Shown: positions 43,134 to 51,473, counted from the stretch's first letter. The stretch is DNA of 64,000 bases from Comamonas testosteroni (GCF_030505195.1 NZ_CP129672.1:5056501-5120500); one strand, 5' to 3'. Notes: a model not told the origin generated them from the letters alone. A program made the numbers and translations.

Positions 43134-43453
43134 ACACAGCCCTTCTGCTAGTGATCACCAACAGACAGGCCAGACTGGCCATATCTCTAGTCAAATCTAA
43201 ATGCCAAGGCGGCCGCTAATGTGTCAGCCGCTCATCTTCCGGATCAGAAATTAACAACTTCTTGCGATTTCTGACAGTTCACTTTTCCTTTTTTTGGAGG
43301 TGAAATAACTAAAAGTGACATTGGCTGACAGAGTGCCGCCAGCATCATCGGTGCCAACCCTTGGTCCCTATGGATGAAGGAAACGAGGGATTGATGCAAA
43401 TCAGGAGTTTGGGCGGCTCAATTGAAAAAGGCGGCATTTGCTACATTGAGTTC
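43134..43453. other. divergent intergenic region upstream of the second cyclase
   Basis: This 320-bp stretch has no gene. It includes an inverted repeat TCACTTTT/AAAAGTGA around 43280-43318 with intervening T- and GGAGG-containing sequence, in the promoter region of the cyclase and of the small lipoprotein gene. Confidence 0.4.
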
Positions 43454-43699
43454 ATGAAAAAAGCACTTGGAACCACCAGCACAGTACTTTCTGCGCTTGC
43501 CATCAGCGGTTGCGCCCAGCCTCAGCCCGCTGCACCTGTGATCGGCATGGCCAACCCAGCATCGGTGTACTGCGCCAAGCTGGGCGGCAAGACCCGCATC
43601 GAGAAGACAACTGCCGCAGAGCGCGGCATATGCGTGCTGCCCAACGGCATGGAAATTGACGAGTGGGAGCTGTTCCGCCGCGACCACCCTGCAAAGTAA
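43454..43699 (+). CDS. DUF333-family small lipoprotein
   Basis: The 81-residue protein has a lipoprotein signal (STVLSALAISGC, lipobox ISGC). The mature part follows the DUF333 pattern ANPASVYCAKLGGKTRIE then RGICVLPNGMEIDEWELFRR. The family comprises small periplasmic/outer-membrane lipoproteins of unknown function, often annotated as putative hemolysin without good evidence. ATG 43454 gives the correct signal length. Confidence 0.85.
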   Translation: MKKALGTTSTVLSALAISGCAQPQPAAPVIGMANPASVYCAKLGGKTRIEKTTAAERGICVLPNGMEIDEWELFRRDHPAK

Positions 43700-44267
43700 C
43701 CGAGCCGTAGTCTTCACATTGGGGGCTCAAGTGCCAGCAGGTGCCTGGTGCGCGCTGGATGACGCGGCATGTACCTCCCTGAGGTCAAGGGGCGGCGTGA
43801 CCCATCGCGTTTCCGTGAATAGAAAACAAACAAATCCACACTGTGCAGGCTGGGTGGGCGGGATCTGGACAGTTCAGCCAGCTTGACCAATTTGTAAGGC
43901 ATTGGCTGTGTCCAAAACAGTCAGCACCGCGCCGTCTTGGGTCTGCGCAAAGAAGTCATGCCGTTCTGATGCAGCTGCATTCGATCTGCTTGCGGTATGC
44001 AAATCTGAAAAAATTGTGCGAACTTGTGGTGCTTGGGATGGGTCGCGTTGGCCCCCTGTATGTCAAAGCATGCTTTTTGCTGTCAGCCGTGGATTGGGCG
44101 GCGCAGGCGGTGCCGTGCCGTATACAGCAATTGGTAACTGACAAGCGCTCCTTGCAATGCCATGCGAATGACGTAGTGATAAGTTTTTTCACCTGTCCTT
44201 CGGCTCACCAGCCATACCTGAAGAATTCCTTGGGAGCTCTAGGTGCAGCTCTTATGAAGGAGAAATC
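43700..44267. other. 568-bp region with no supportable gene
   Basis: Open frames on both strands lack ribosome binding sites, codon bias and recognisable motifs. GAAGGAG at the right end is the ribosome binding site of the cupin gene. I see nothing else I can support. Confidence 0.5.
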
Positions 44268-44648
44268 ATGGCCACTCCAGTCAGCGTTGAGAAGCTAGAA
44301 GTCAGGTCGCACAGCGAGCCCGATGAACTTCGCACACCTAGCAAAACTCGCGTGGAGCTCGTAAAGCTTCAGGGCTACACGATTGGGCGGTTCAACTTTG
44401 AGCCCGGATGGCGCTGGTCCGAATGCATCAAGCCCGTGGTGAAGACCGACTACTGCCAACTCTCGCATGTGGGGCATGTCGTTTCGGGAAAGCTCACCGT
44501 TCAAATGCAGGATGGCTCTCAGAAAATGCTCAGCGCAGGGCAGTCCTACGCCATCCCACCCGGTCATGACGCCTGGGTCGAAGGGAATGAACCCTTTGTC
44601 GGCCTTGAGGTGCTAAGTGCAGAGGTCTACGCAAAACCTTCCGAATAG
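44268..44648 (+). CDS. small cupin-domain protein
   Basis: The 126-residue single-cupin protein has GRFNFEPGWRWSECIKPVVK, a cupin motif 1 region with YCQLSHVGHVVSGKLTVQMQ, and motif 2 with YAIPPGHDAWVEGNEPFVGL. Several His and Glu residues could bind a metal. Proteins of this type are often annotated as cupins binding small molecules; function unknown. AAGGAG six bases before ATG 44268 is convincing. Confidence 0.85.
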   Translation: MATPVSVEKLEVRSHSEPDELRTPSKTRVELVKLQGYTIGRFNFEPGWRWSECIKPVVKTDYCQLSHVGHVVSGKLTVQMQDGSQKMLSAGQSYAIPPGHDAWVEGNEPFVGLEVLSAEVYAKPSE

Positions 44649-44903
44649 TGCTTGCGGGCTTTTGTCTGCTTGGAGGGCGCTTCCAAGCTTTTGAATTGGT
44701 GATCCCGTTGCGCTTGCCCTATCTGCATTTGAAAGTGTGCTGCTAGTGATGGCATCGTCTGGATTGAACTAGCTGTCTTGCTTTCAATAGCCGTCGGCAG
44801 TGTGCTGCGCTGACTGCGTCGGCTGTTACGGTGCTGCAGTTATTGGCACACGGTGTCGATGGGACATGGGCTGTTCACGGGGAAATGGGGGCGTAGCGGC
44901 AGA

Positions 44904-45098
44904 TCAGGGCTTTTCGCGCAGGCACTGGACGGTGTGGGCGTCCAGCCATTCGGCGTGCATGCCCGGGCAGGCGAATTCGTCGCGCACGGATTTGGTGAGT
45001 GTGGTGGGTTCGTCTGCTTGGGCGTTGGGGGTGGCAAGCCACAGTACGCCCATGAAGATGGCGGCGACGAGGATCAGGGATTCGATGATCTTTTCCAT
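44904..45098 (-). CDS. 64-aa exported protein, third gene of a LexA-boxed small operon
   Basis: The protein has a clear N-terminal signal sequence (IIESLILVAAIFMGVLWLAT, probable cleavage after NAQA). The mature peptide of about 36 residues contains two cysteines (FACPGMHAEW, TVQCLREKP), which could form a disulfide. GGAGA lies 8 bases before ATG 45098. It is 68 bases downstream of the 59-aa membrane gene on the same strand. Its tail VQCLREK resembles VQRLREK at the end of the 24-aa peptide. No family recognised. Confidence 0.7.
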   Translation of the reverse strand: MEKIIESLILVAAIFMGVLWLATPNAQADEPTTLTKSVRDEFACPGMHAEWLDAHTVQCLREKP

Positions 45099-45166
45099 GA
45101 TATTTCTCCGGTCTGGCGCTTGTCAGGAAAACGCCTGTAGCTATCAAAATCGATGAGATTGACCGT

Positions 45167-45346
45167 TCACAGCGGCCATGCTTGCGGGGTGGTGGCAATG
45201 ACGACGGCCACGCCGATGAGGCAAAAAATCCCCAGCAGGGTGAGGCCCCATTGCGCGGCGGTCAGTAGCCTTGTTCCAAGGCCGGGGCGATCAAGAGCAG
45301 GACTGCGAGGAGCAGCGCGAGCGCGAAGGTGGGGGTGTGTGGCCAT
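45167..45346 (-). CDS. 59-aa single-span membrane protein, second gene of the small operon
   Basis: The start ATG 45346 follows the stop of the 24-aa ORF by one base (TGAAATG), so translation is coupled. A basic N-terminus rich in Arg, Pro and His (HPHLRARAAPRSPALDRPGL) precedes one hydrophobic segment (WGLTLLGIFCLIGVAVVIAT), with a five-residue tail. The layout, with a cationic head and a C-terminal membrane span, is that of small inner-membrane or toxin-like peptides. No family recognised; function unknown. Confidence 0.6.
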   Translation of the reverse strand: MATHPHLRARAAPRSPALDRPGLGTRLLTAAQWGLTLLGIFCLIGVAVVIATTPQAWPL

Positions 45347-45347
45347 T

Positions 45348-45422
45348 TCACAGGCCCCCCTTTTCGCGCAGGCGCTGCACGAGGTCTTCATCAACGGGTT
45401 GAGGAACGGTGTTGTGCAGCAT
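45348..45422 (-). CDS. 24-aa peptide, first gene of the small operon
   Basis: ATG 45422 has AGGAG seven bases upstream, one of the best ribosome binding sites in the region. It encodes MLHNTVPQPVDEDLVQRLRE plus KGGL. It is charged, not hydrophobic, and stops one base before the membrane-protein start. It could be a leader peptide that couples translation of the next gene or a functional small protein. A leader of roughly 175 bases separates it from the predicted promoter. Confidence 0.55.
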   Translation of the reverse strand: MLHNTVPQPVDEDLVQRLREKGGL

Positions 45423-45569
45423 GGAATCTCCTATGGGCGAGAGGCAGGCCCGCTGAATGGGCGGGGCGAATAAAAAAGGCCAGCACTCTTGCGAGCAGGC
45501 GAAACCAACGAAGGTATGGAGTGAATGCGCTTCGCGCTCTGGTGCAGCAAGCGGTTGCTTTGAATTTTA

Positions 45570-45634
45570 CTGTTATTTTCATCAGTGCTGTTCATTTGTA
45601 CAGTAGTTTAAATTTGCCCTGTACAGCGCGTCAA
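45570..45634 (-). promoter_or_regulatory. tandem LexA-type SOS boxes and promoter of the small operon
   Basis: On the + strand CTGTTATTTTCATCAG (45570-45585) and CTGTTCATTTGTACAG (45588-45603) are two 16-bp CTG(T)-N8-(A)CAG boxes, 2 bases apart. The second is a perfect CTGT-N8-ACAG. On the minus strand a TTGACG -35 (45634-45629) and TAAACT -10 (45610-45605) with an 18-base spacer lie just upstream. Transcription would therefore start inside the boxes. A further CTGTACAG octamer lies in the spacer. The layout matches the two boxes at 57485-57519 before lexA. Confidence 0.7.
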
Positions 45635-45683
45635 CAGACGTCGACCCCATGTGTTGCGTGGCCGCACTGAGTGCCTGCCGCCA

Positions 45684-45717
45684 AAGAAAAAGCCCACCGG
45701 CGTTGGCGGGTGGGCTT
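45684..45717 (-). terminator. minus-strand terminator
   Basis: AAGCCCACC (45690-45698) pairs with GGTGGGCTT (45709-45717), and the minus-strand 3' side runs into TTTTTCTTTGG. It would insulate the small operon from genes further right. Confidence 0.65.
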
Positions 45718-46121
45718 ATGTGTAAAGGCCGATGCCTTGCGGCGTGCCTGGGGAAGCGGAGGGAGGGTAGAGAACCTCAGGCTCGGCAGAAAGCGATGGG
45801 TAACGTCACCATCTGGCGTGACCGCTCAGACCGCAGTTCACAGCTTGTGCACTACGTACGGTATTGGTAAAGCGTATTTCAGGCCTCGATTTTGAGCAAT
45901 ACCTTGTACCTGGAACAATCACACCAGATGGCCCCGCTTGACCCTGCGGGGAGAGGTTGCGCTTAAGGCCTGCGTGGCCAGGAGGCTACATTTGAAAATC
46001 TCCGCGAAAAAAAAGCCGACCGCGAGGTGGGCTGAACTTCGAATGGTTGGCGGCCGGCGCTGACCGGCCTGCGGTTCTTCTTGAGGTTGGGCACTAGCGC
46101 ATGTGTGGCTGCGTGCCGGGG
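45718..46121. other. 404-bp region with no supportable gene
   Basis: Nothing coding is convincing on either strand, and no recognised RNA gene or long repeat is seen. Confidence 0.5.
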
Positions 46122-46469
46122 TTAGACAAAGGGCACACCATAGTGGTCATAAACACGGCGGCCGTAGTCGTCGGTGTATTCGGGCAATGTGCCTCCCTCG
46201 TAGTGAGGGGCGTTTTCCAGCCGCTCCTTGGTAACAGAGACCACGTACCCGCCTTGGCTGGGTTCGTATTTGAGGCTATCCCACGGCAGTGGGTAGAGAT
46301 CCGAGCCTATGCCCAGGAAACCGCCAAACTGCATCACTGCATATCGAATCTTGCCGGTGAGCTTGTCGATCATCAGTGAGTCGATAGCTCCCAGCTTGTC
46401 GCCGTTGGGGTTGTAGACGTTGGTGCCGTTGACACGATCGGATGAGATGACGGGTGAGGCTAATTGCAT
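46122..46469 (-). CDS. PRC-barrel domain protein
   Basis: This 115-residue cytoplasmic protein contains a PRC-barrel: VNGTNVYNPNGDKLGAIDSL then MIDKLTGKIRYAVMQFGGFL. The PLPWDSLKYE motif and tail VTKERLENAPHY are usual for stand-alone bacterial PRC-barrel proteins, whose role is unclear (stress or surface-related). ATG 46469 has AGGAG six bases upstream; longer in-frame starts lack one. Confidence 0.88.
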   Translation of the reverse strand: MQLASPVISSDRVNGTNVYNPNGDKLGAIDSLMIDKLTGKIRYAVMQFGGFLGIGSDLYPLPWDSLKYEPSQGGYVVSVTKERLENAPHYEGGTLPEYTDDYGRRVYDHYGVPFV

Positions 46470-46537
46470 GCCTGCTCCTTTCTTTGCGTGGTACAGAACA
46501 ACGCGGGCAAGGTGGGCCAGCGCTGAGGCGCTGACTT

Positions 46538-46729
46538 TCACTGCTGAGGCGTTTTGTGCTGCTGCCCTGGATGCTGTTGCTGAGCAGGGTTCTTCTGCTG
46601 TCCCGGGGTTTGCTGTTGCTGCTGGCCGGGCTGACTGGTGCTCTGGCCTGGCTGGCGTTGCCCAGGGTTTTGCTGCTGCTGCTTGTCCTGTTGGCTGGGG
46701 CTGTGCTGCTGGTTCGCTTGTTGCGTCAT
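46538..46729 (-). CDS. Gln/Pro-rich low-complexity protein
   Basis: The 63-residue protein is almost entirely Gln, Pro, Gly, Asn and Ser, with repeated GQQ/PGQ units (for example PGQRQPGQSTSQPGQ). It is intrinsically disordered. AGGAG eight bases before ATG 46729 supports this start; the frame remains open to 47110. It lies 68 bp upstream of the PRC-barrel gene on the same strand, probably in one transcript. Function unknown. Confidence 0.6.
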   Translation of the reverse strand: MTQQANQQHSPSQQDKQQQQNPGQRQPGQSTSQPGQQQQQTPGQQKNPAQQQHPGQQHKTPQQ

Positions 46730-47240
46730 GTCCTTCACTCCTTCAGGTTGGTGACCAGCAAACCGGGTTGGCTTGCTGTGGGTGCATGGTCGTCGAGTCA
46801 TGGAAAACCCTTCTGTAGGAGAACGTGGCGCAACGCTGAATTTTGTGAGTTCATGGCCATGACGTAGCATTTGGTTTACGTTTGAGGCGGAACTCTCGAT
46901 ATTCCTCACAGTATTCATCCGGACACGCAGCAGGATGTGGTGGGTCTCGGGCTCACTCAGGATTGCAGTCGCTGCCTCCACGATGCAAGTCGCTCCAACC
47001 GCAGCACCCTGAATCGGGTCCACCGGCTGGCCTTGTGCTTTGGTGAAGGGCGCTGCCGTGATTGCAGCCAGCCTTGCCGTTTTGCCCTTGTCCGCATTCG
47101 ACAGGCCCATTGGCTTTTCCCAGCGCTAGCCGTTTTGATAGCCTGCGGCGTTTGGTGGATAGGCGCTGCAGGCCTATTTGACCTAAATTCCTGGGTGCGG
47201 AGAAAAGCCTCGCAGCTACTGGTTGGCAGGGGTTTTCTGT
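46730..47240. other. 511-bp region between the Gln-rich gene and a hypothetical gene
   Basis: The minus-strand frame of the Gln-rich gene stays open to 47110 with a reasonable composition (TARLAAITAAPFTKAQGQPV) but no good ribosome binding site. It may be a longer form of that protein or a relic. No other feature is supported. Confidence 0.4.
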
Positions 47241-48101
47241 TCAGGCCAGGCAGTTCAGGTCGTAACCCACCATGAAGAGTGAAGCTTCCATGGCGCGCAT
47301 GCGATCGGGCTGGCCTGAAAACAGGCTGGGGGTCTTGCGCAGGGTTTCGGCCATTACCCAGGCCAGTCGCACCTTGGCACCAGCCCAGCGCTGGGGCGTG
47401 CTTTGGCTGGCGTAGAGCAGGGTGCCCGGCGACGGTGGCTGGTCAAAGAGGCAAGCCAGTTTGTGCTGGGGCTTCTGGCTGCCGCCGGCCAGCGGGAAGC
47501 TCAGCGTATCGGGCAGGTGGGACGTGCCGCTGCTGCGGCGCCAGAGCTCCACCAGAGCAGCCGCTGCGGCGCTGACCCGTGAGTCATAGATGGGCAAGCC
47601 TTCGGCCGAATAAAAGGCGTGCACCTTGGTGAGCATGGAGTTCATGAGCCGCACGGTCGGAAAGCCGGCGCTCAGGCTGGCCGAGCCAAGTGCCATTTCC
47701 CGGTGGGTCTGGGCAATGTAGTGGCTGATGTTAGTGCCAAGGCCCAAAAGAAAGGGCCGCGCGCCTTCCTTGGGGTTGCGCTCGCCGCCCCAGTCCAGCA
47801 CATCGCTACAGGCGGCCAGGGTGGCTGTCGCATCGTTGGCCTGTACGGCAGCGCGCAGCTTGGCAGAAAGAGCGCTTGTCTTGATGCACGACTCGGCCCA
47901 GTCGCCCGTTACGAGGCCAGTCGCTCGCCAGCGGTAGTGGCGAGGTACCAGATCGGCAAAACGGGTGGCGGCTGTCAAGCCCTTGGGTACGTAGCTGGAA
48001 GAGCGAATGTTCAACTGAACCTGCCGCTGGGGGAGTGTGGCTGCAAGCCAGTCGGTAAAGCCTATGACTTCGGGCTGTTGCAGAAATTCGGTGCGATTCA
48101 T
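47241..48101 (-). CDS. conserved-looking hypothetical protein
   Basis: This 286-residue cytoplasmic protein has no signal peptide or membrane span. I do not recognise a family. Segments that look structured are FLLGLGTNISHYIAQTHREM and YSAEGLPIYDSRVSAAAAAL, the latter resembling a helix-rich nucleic-acid-binding or nuclease-like region, but this is a weak impression. The start could be ATG 48101 (MNRTEFLQQPEVIGF) or ATG 48158. Codon use is like the neighbours, and it stands alone. Confidence 0.7.
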   Translation of the reverse strand: MNRTEFLQQPEVIGFTDWLAATLPQRQVQLNIRSSSYVPKGLTAATRFADLVPRHYRWRATGLVTGDWAESCIKTSALSAKLRAAVQANDATATLAACSDVLDWGGERNPKEGARPFLLGLGTNISHYIAQTHREMALGSASLSAGFPTVRLMNSMLTKVHAFYSAEGLPIYDSRVSAAAAALVELWRRSSGTSHLPDTLSFPLAGGSQKPQHKLACLFDQPPSPGTLLYASQSTPQRWAGAKVRLAWVMAETLRKTPSLFSGQPDRMRAMEASLFMVGYDLNCLA

Positions 48102-48443
48102 TGATGCCTCGTGGCCTGTCGGATTTCTTGTTTTACTCAGTTGGTGAGGCTTTGACATTGTCGCCCGGCGCGGGCGGTTGACGGAGCAAAGAAAGGCGGA
48201 CTACAGCAATGAGTGCGCACGCCCCAGGTTTACGCTGTGGTGGTGTTGCGAGCACTTTTTCAGGCTCAGACTCCTCATGTGGTTGAGGAGACTCCATGCG
48301 CTGAAACTGAGTGAGATCGCACACCAGTTAAACCAGCGCTACTGAGGGCCTGATGCAGCACGGTTCGCCCGCAGCGATTGCTGTATGTGGCATTGCAGAC
48401 CGCTGGTCTGCCGGGCTGGGTATTGTCTATCCGCTGGTGGTGA
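48102..48443. other. 342-bp region without a supportable gene
   Basis: A 54-codon minus-strand frame (48133-48297) overlaps the upstream alternative start of the hypothetical gene but lacks a ribosome binding site. No operator or terminator is convincing. Confidence 0.4.
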
Positions 48444-49205
48444 TCAGAACCTGAGCGTCGCTCCGACGATCGGGCCGCTCTGGCTGAAGTCCAGTCGCTT
48501 GCCATTGTCACGGTAGTCCACGCTCAGGTGGCGGTAGCCTACGGACACAAAAATGTTTTCCTTGACCTGGTAGTTCACCGAGGCATGAACCTGCCAGGTG
48601 AACTTCGAGCCCACATCCAGCCCGCCCATATCGGCATACAGCAAGCTGGACCAGCGTGGCGCAATGTCGTAGCGCCAGCGTGCGGCGACCACGGGGTCGA
48701 CGAACGAGGTGTTGGATTGCGCCGAACCTACCCCTGGCACATTCACTTCGGCCTTGATCTGCCACAGGCGCAGGCCGGCCATCAGGTCGAAGCTCGATTG
48801 AGGGCTCAGCATCCAGTTGTACCCGCCCGTCATAGTCAGCGAGGTCTGACGAATCTTGGCATTGGCACTAAGGCCCAGGGGCAGGGCGGCCTGGTCCGAT
48901 GTGGCCGCGTAGCTGAAGTCGCCCTGCAGCACATATTGCCCCTTGCGCGCCGTGCCGTTCACAAAGGCTGCAGCGTCCAGACTCTCCAGAATGTCCGAGA
49001 ACGACTTGTTCACGGTCACGGTGGGCGCGCCCCTGAATGGGCGGACGCTGCCGTCCAGCCCCGTCATCCACACATAGGGCGTGAGCTGATAGCGCCATGC
49101 ATCGGCCGCCGCCTTATCCTGCGCCCAGGCCTGCGTGCCTGCCAGCAGGCCCACGGCCAGCGCCGCCGCTGCCATGCCCGCAGTGGTGTTGATGTGCTGG
49201 ATCAT
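48444..49205 (-). CDS. outer-membrane beta-barrel protein
   Basis: The 253-residue protein has a signal peptide (AAAALAVGLLAGTQAWAQ) and alternating amphipathic strands (WRYQLTPYVWMTGLDGSV, FDLMAGLRLWQIKAEV, IFVSVGYRHLSVDYRDNG). It ends in the outer-membrane C-terminal F (VGATLRF). It looks like a small closed barrel of the OmpW/porin-like type with no assigned substrate. It starts 9 bases after the amidohydrolase stop, so the two form one transcript. Confidence 0.85.
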   Translation of the reverse strand: MIQHINTTAGMAAAALAVGLLAGTQAWAQDKAAADAWRYQLTPYVWMTGLDGSVRPFRGAPTVTVNKSFSDILESLDAAAFVNGTARKGQYVLQGDFSYAATSDQAALPLGLSANAKIRQTSLTMTGGYNWMLSPQSSFDLMAGLRLWQIKAEVNVPGVGSAQSNTSFVDPVVAARWRYDIAPRWSSLLYADMGGLDVGSKFTWQVHASVNYQVKENIFVSVGYRHLSVDYRDNGKRLDFSQSGPIVGATLRF

Positions 49206-49214
49206 TTGTCTGCC

Positions 49215-50693
49215 TTACAGCGTGTTCTTGTACACCTTGCCGTCCTTCATGATCAGGCGCAGGTTCTGTTCCGGGTTGCTCAGGAAGTCCAGATTCACCG
49301 TCGGGTCGCCATCGGCCACCAGAAGATCGGCAAATGCGCCAGCGGCGATGCGGCCCAGCGGCTGGGGGTAGGGGTTGCGCTCGCCCGACAGGGCCAGGAG
49401 CTCGCCGTTGGTGCCTGTGGCCTGCTTCAGCAGCGTCATGGGGTCGTAAAAGCGCGTCAGCTTGGCCAGTTGCCTGCCCTGAGTGACTGTGCCCTTGGGG
49501 TTGAAAAGAACGTCCGTGCCCCAGCCGGTCTTGATGCCGTACTTCTGCGCCATCTCATAGGCGCGCACTGTGCCCTGGGCCACGCGCGATTGGCTCTCTT
49601 GGCGTGTGGCATCGGGGTATACGTTGCTGTCCTCGTCCTGCAGAAACGGCTGCAGGCTCCACCACACACCCTCGTCGCGCATCATGCGCACGCTTTCCTC
49701 GTCGGCCAACTGGCCGTGTTCAATGCTCTTCACGCCCGCCTTGATGGCCCGTTTGATGCCTTTGGGCGTGTAAACATGCGACATCACATAGGTGTTCCAG
49801 TCTGCGGCGGCTTCCACGCCGGCGCGCAGTTCCTTCTCGGTGAACTGGGTGCTGTCCAGCGGGTCGTACAGCGATGCCACGCCGCCGCCCGCCAGCATCT
49901 TGATCTGCGAGGCGCCCAGCATCAACTGCTCTCGCACGCGGCGCAGCACCTCGGTCTCGCCATCCGCAATCATGGCCACGCCGACTTGCTCCACCATGCT
50001 CAGCGACTCGTTCGCCGCACGTGGGATATCGCTGCGCAGGCGGAAGTCGCCATGGCCCGAAGTCTGAGAAATCATTGCCCCGCTGGGGTAGATGCGCGGG
50101 CCCGGCACCATGCCCTCGTCGATCGCGCGCTTGAGCGCAAAGGCTGGCCCTCCCGCATCGCGTACCGAGGTGAAGCCGCGCATCAGTGTGCGCTGCGCCT
50201 CTTGTGCGGCGCAGATGTACAGATAGCCCAGATCTGCCGTCATGGCCGTCATCTGCGGCACGGCCGCCAGCATGGTGTGCCAGTGCGTATCGATCATGCC
50301 CGGCATCACCAGCTTGCCCTGGCAATCGATCACCTGGGCGCCTTCCACCTTCTCGCCGGCAGAGGGCAGGGCAGCAATCACCTTGCCCTGGATCAGCACC
50401 TGCACGCCCTGGCGCACGGACTTGCCCGTGCCGTCAAACAGGCGCAGATTGGTCAGCAACACGGGGCGGTCGGCCTGCTTGGGCGTGCCGCCAGCACCGG
50501 GCTCGGCCGCATGCAGGCCTACGAACGGCGCCATCATAGCGGCCACTCCGCCCACAAACATGCGGCGCGACATATCAGTCATTACCCGCTCATGCAGCAA
50601 TTGACACACCACGCTGCCGCAGGTGCAGGCTCTGGGGCGAATCGGGCCGGCCTTCCAGGCCAGGTCGACGTCAGTAGCGATTGCGTTGCTCAT
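49215..50693 (-). CDS. exported amidohydrolase (metal-dependent, imidazolonepropionase-like)
   Basis: The 492-residue amidohydrolase-superfamily enzyme has MPGMIDTHWHTML (first metal His pair), ASQIKMLAGGGVASL, MSHVYTPKGIKRAI, SIEHGQLADEESV and TGWGTDVLFNPKG. Such enzymes hydrolyse amides, peptides or imides; substrate unknown. A Tat-type signal MSRRMFVGGVAAMMAPFVG begins near residue 41, after a cysteine-bearing segment (ACTCGSVVC). The start may therefore be ATG 50582 (MTDMSRRMF) instead of ATG 50693, which has GAGAG upstream. It is co-transcribed with the outer-membrane protein downstream. Confidence 0.85.
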   Translation of the reverse strand: MSNAIATDVDLAWKAGPIRPRACTCGSVVCQLLHERVMTDMSRRMFVGGVAAMMAPFVGLHAAEPGAGGTPKQADRPVLLTNLRLFDGTGKSVRQGVQVLIQGKVIAALPSAGEKVEGAQVIDCQGKLVMPGMIDTHWHTMLAAVPQMTAMTADLGYLYICAAQEAQRTLMRGFTSVRDAGGPAFALKRAIDEGMVPGPRIYPSGAMISQTSGHGDFRLRSDIPRAANESLSMVEQVGVAMIADGETEVLRRVREQLMLGASQIKMLAGGGVASLYDPLDSTQFTEKELRAGVEAAADWNTYVMSHVYTPKGIKRAIKAGVKSIEHGQLADEESVRMMRDEGVWWSLQPFLQDEDSNVYPDATRQESQSRVAQGTVRAYEMAQKYGIKTGWGTDVLFNPKGTVTQGRQLAKLTRFYDPMTLLKQATGTNGELLALSGERNPYPQPLGRIAAGAFADLLVADGDPTVNLDFLSNPEQNLRLIMKDGKVYKNTL

Positions 50694-50889
50694 CTGCTCT
50701 CTCCCCTTGTGCTGAATGAACAAAGACGCCGCGGCAGGCGTGACAAATGGAACCGAAGATTCACAATTTGATGCGCCGATGTTACGCGACGATCGGCCCA
50801 TGAAAAAGCGCCCCACCGCACGAGGGCGATGGGGCGTTGTTTGCAGTATGAGAGCGGCCGGGAAGTGGCTGCGCTGCAGTCGATCATGC

Positions 50890-51336
50890 TTAAACCGGGC
50901 GATGCACCAGCACCGGAATGCTGCTGTTGACCAGTACGCGCTGGGTCTCGCTGCCCAGCAAAATGCCGGCAATGCCCTTGCGGCCGTGTGATGCCATGCA
51001 GATCAGATCGCAGTTACCCTCCTGCGCCTGCTTGATGATGGCCTGATTGATGGAGATATTTGTTACCCGCACCGTTTGGCAGGCCACGCCCTCGGTTTTG
51101 GCAATGCCCAGGGCAGCTTGCAACACCTGATCTGCTTCCTTCTGGGCGCTCTTGTCGAACTCTGCAGAGTTGTAGGCGATCAGCGCCTCGGCTCCGTAAA
51201 TCATGGCTGCGTAATCCGGCATCACATACAGCGCCGTCACCTGTGCGCCTTGTTCCTTCGCCAGCTGTATCCCTGCGCGCAGCGCGGCCTCAGAGAGTTT
51301 CGAGCCGTCCGTAGGAATCAAAATGTGCTTGAACAT
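50890..51336 (-). CDS. universal stress protein UspA family
   Basis: The 148-residue single-domain Usp has MFKHILIPTDGSKLSEAALR, CDLICMASHGRKGIAGILLG and SETQRVLVNSSIPVLV, which form the ATP-binding G-2x-G-9x-G-(S/T) motif. It is a cytoplasmic stress-survival protein. A perfect FNR/ANR-type box at 51460-51473 lies 124 bp upstream, which implies induction under oxygen limitation. A close paralogue lies at 54928-55389. Confidence 0.92.
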   Translation of the reverse strand: MFKHILIPTDGSKLSEAALRAGIQLAKEQGAQVTALYVMPDYAAMIYGAEALIAYNSAEFDKSAQKEADQVLQAALGIAKTEGVACQTVRVTNISINQAIIKQAQEGNCDLICMASHGRKGIAGILLGSETQRVLVNSSIPVLVHRPV

Positions 51337-51459
51337 ATCCAGCCTCCTTGCGCATTGGTGCGCGTCTTGTTGCCAAATCAATTCGACCTATCATCAAACT
51401 CATACTCACACTTCAGGGCTGCTAGTGCAACACCTTGAAATGAGTATTCAGATGGTTTA

Positions 51460-51473
51460 TTGATGGAAATCAA
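51460..51473. promoter_or_regulatory. FNR/ANR-type box upstream of uspA
   Basis: TTGATGGAAATCAA is a perfect TTGAT-N4-ATCAA dyad, 124 bp upstream of the Usp start at 51336. The spacing suits activation of that minus-strand gene. Confidence 0.6.

Noticed and set aside
43843..44298. 151-codon + strand ORF
   Set aside because: It overlaps the cupin start, and has poor codon bias and no motif.
45391..45582. 63-codon cationic ORF on the minus strand upstream of the 24-aa peptide
   Set aside because: Its start lies inside the second LexA box and would leave almost no leader. It has no ribosome binding site, although it covers the leader region of the small operon.
46730..47110. N-terminal extension of the Gln-rich gene
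   Set aside because: The frame is open but lacks a ribosome binding site; the ATG at 46729 has AGGAG and starts the low-complexity region. It may still be real.
46937..47275. + strand ORF containing a hydrophobic segment
   Set aside because: It has no start signal and no family, and the hydrophobic run is short and followed by unrelated residues.
48133..48324. small minus-strand ORF upstream of the 47-48 kb hypothetical gene
   Set aside because: No ribosome binding site and no family; it overlaps an alternative start of the neighbour.
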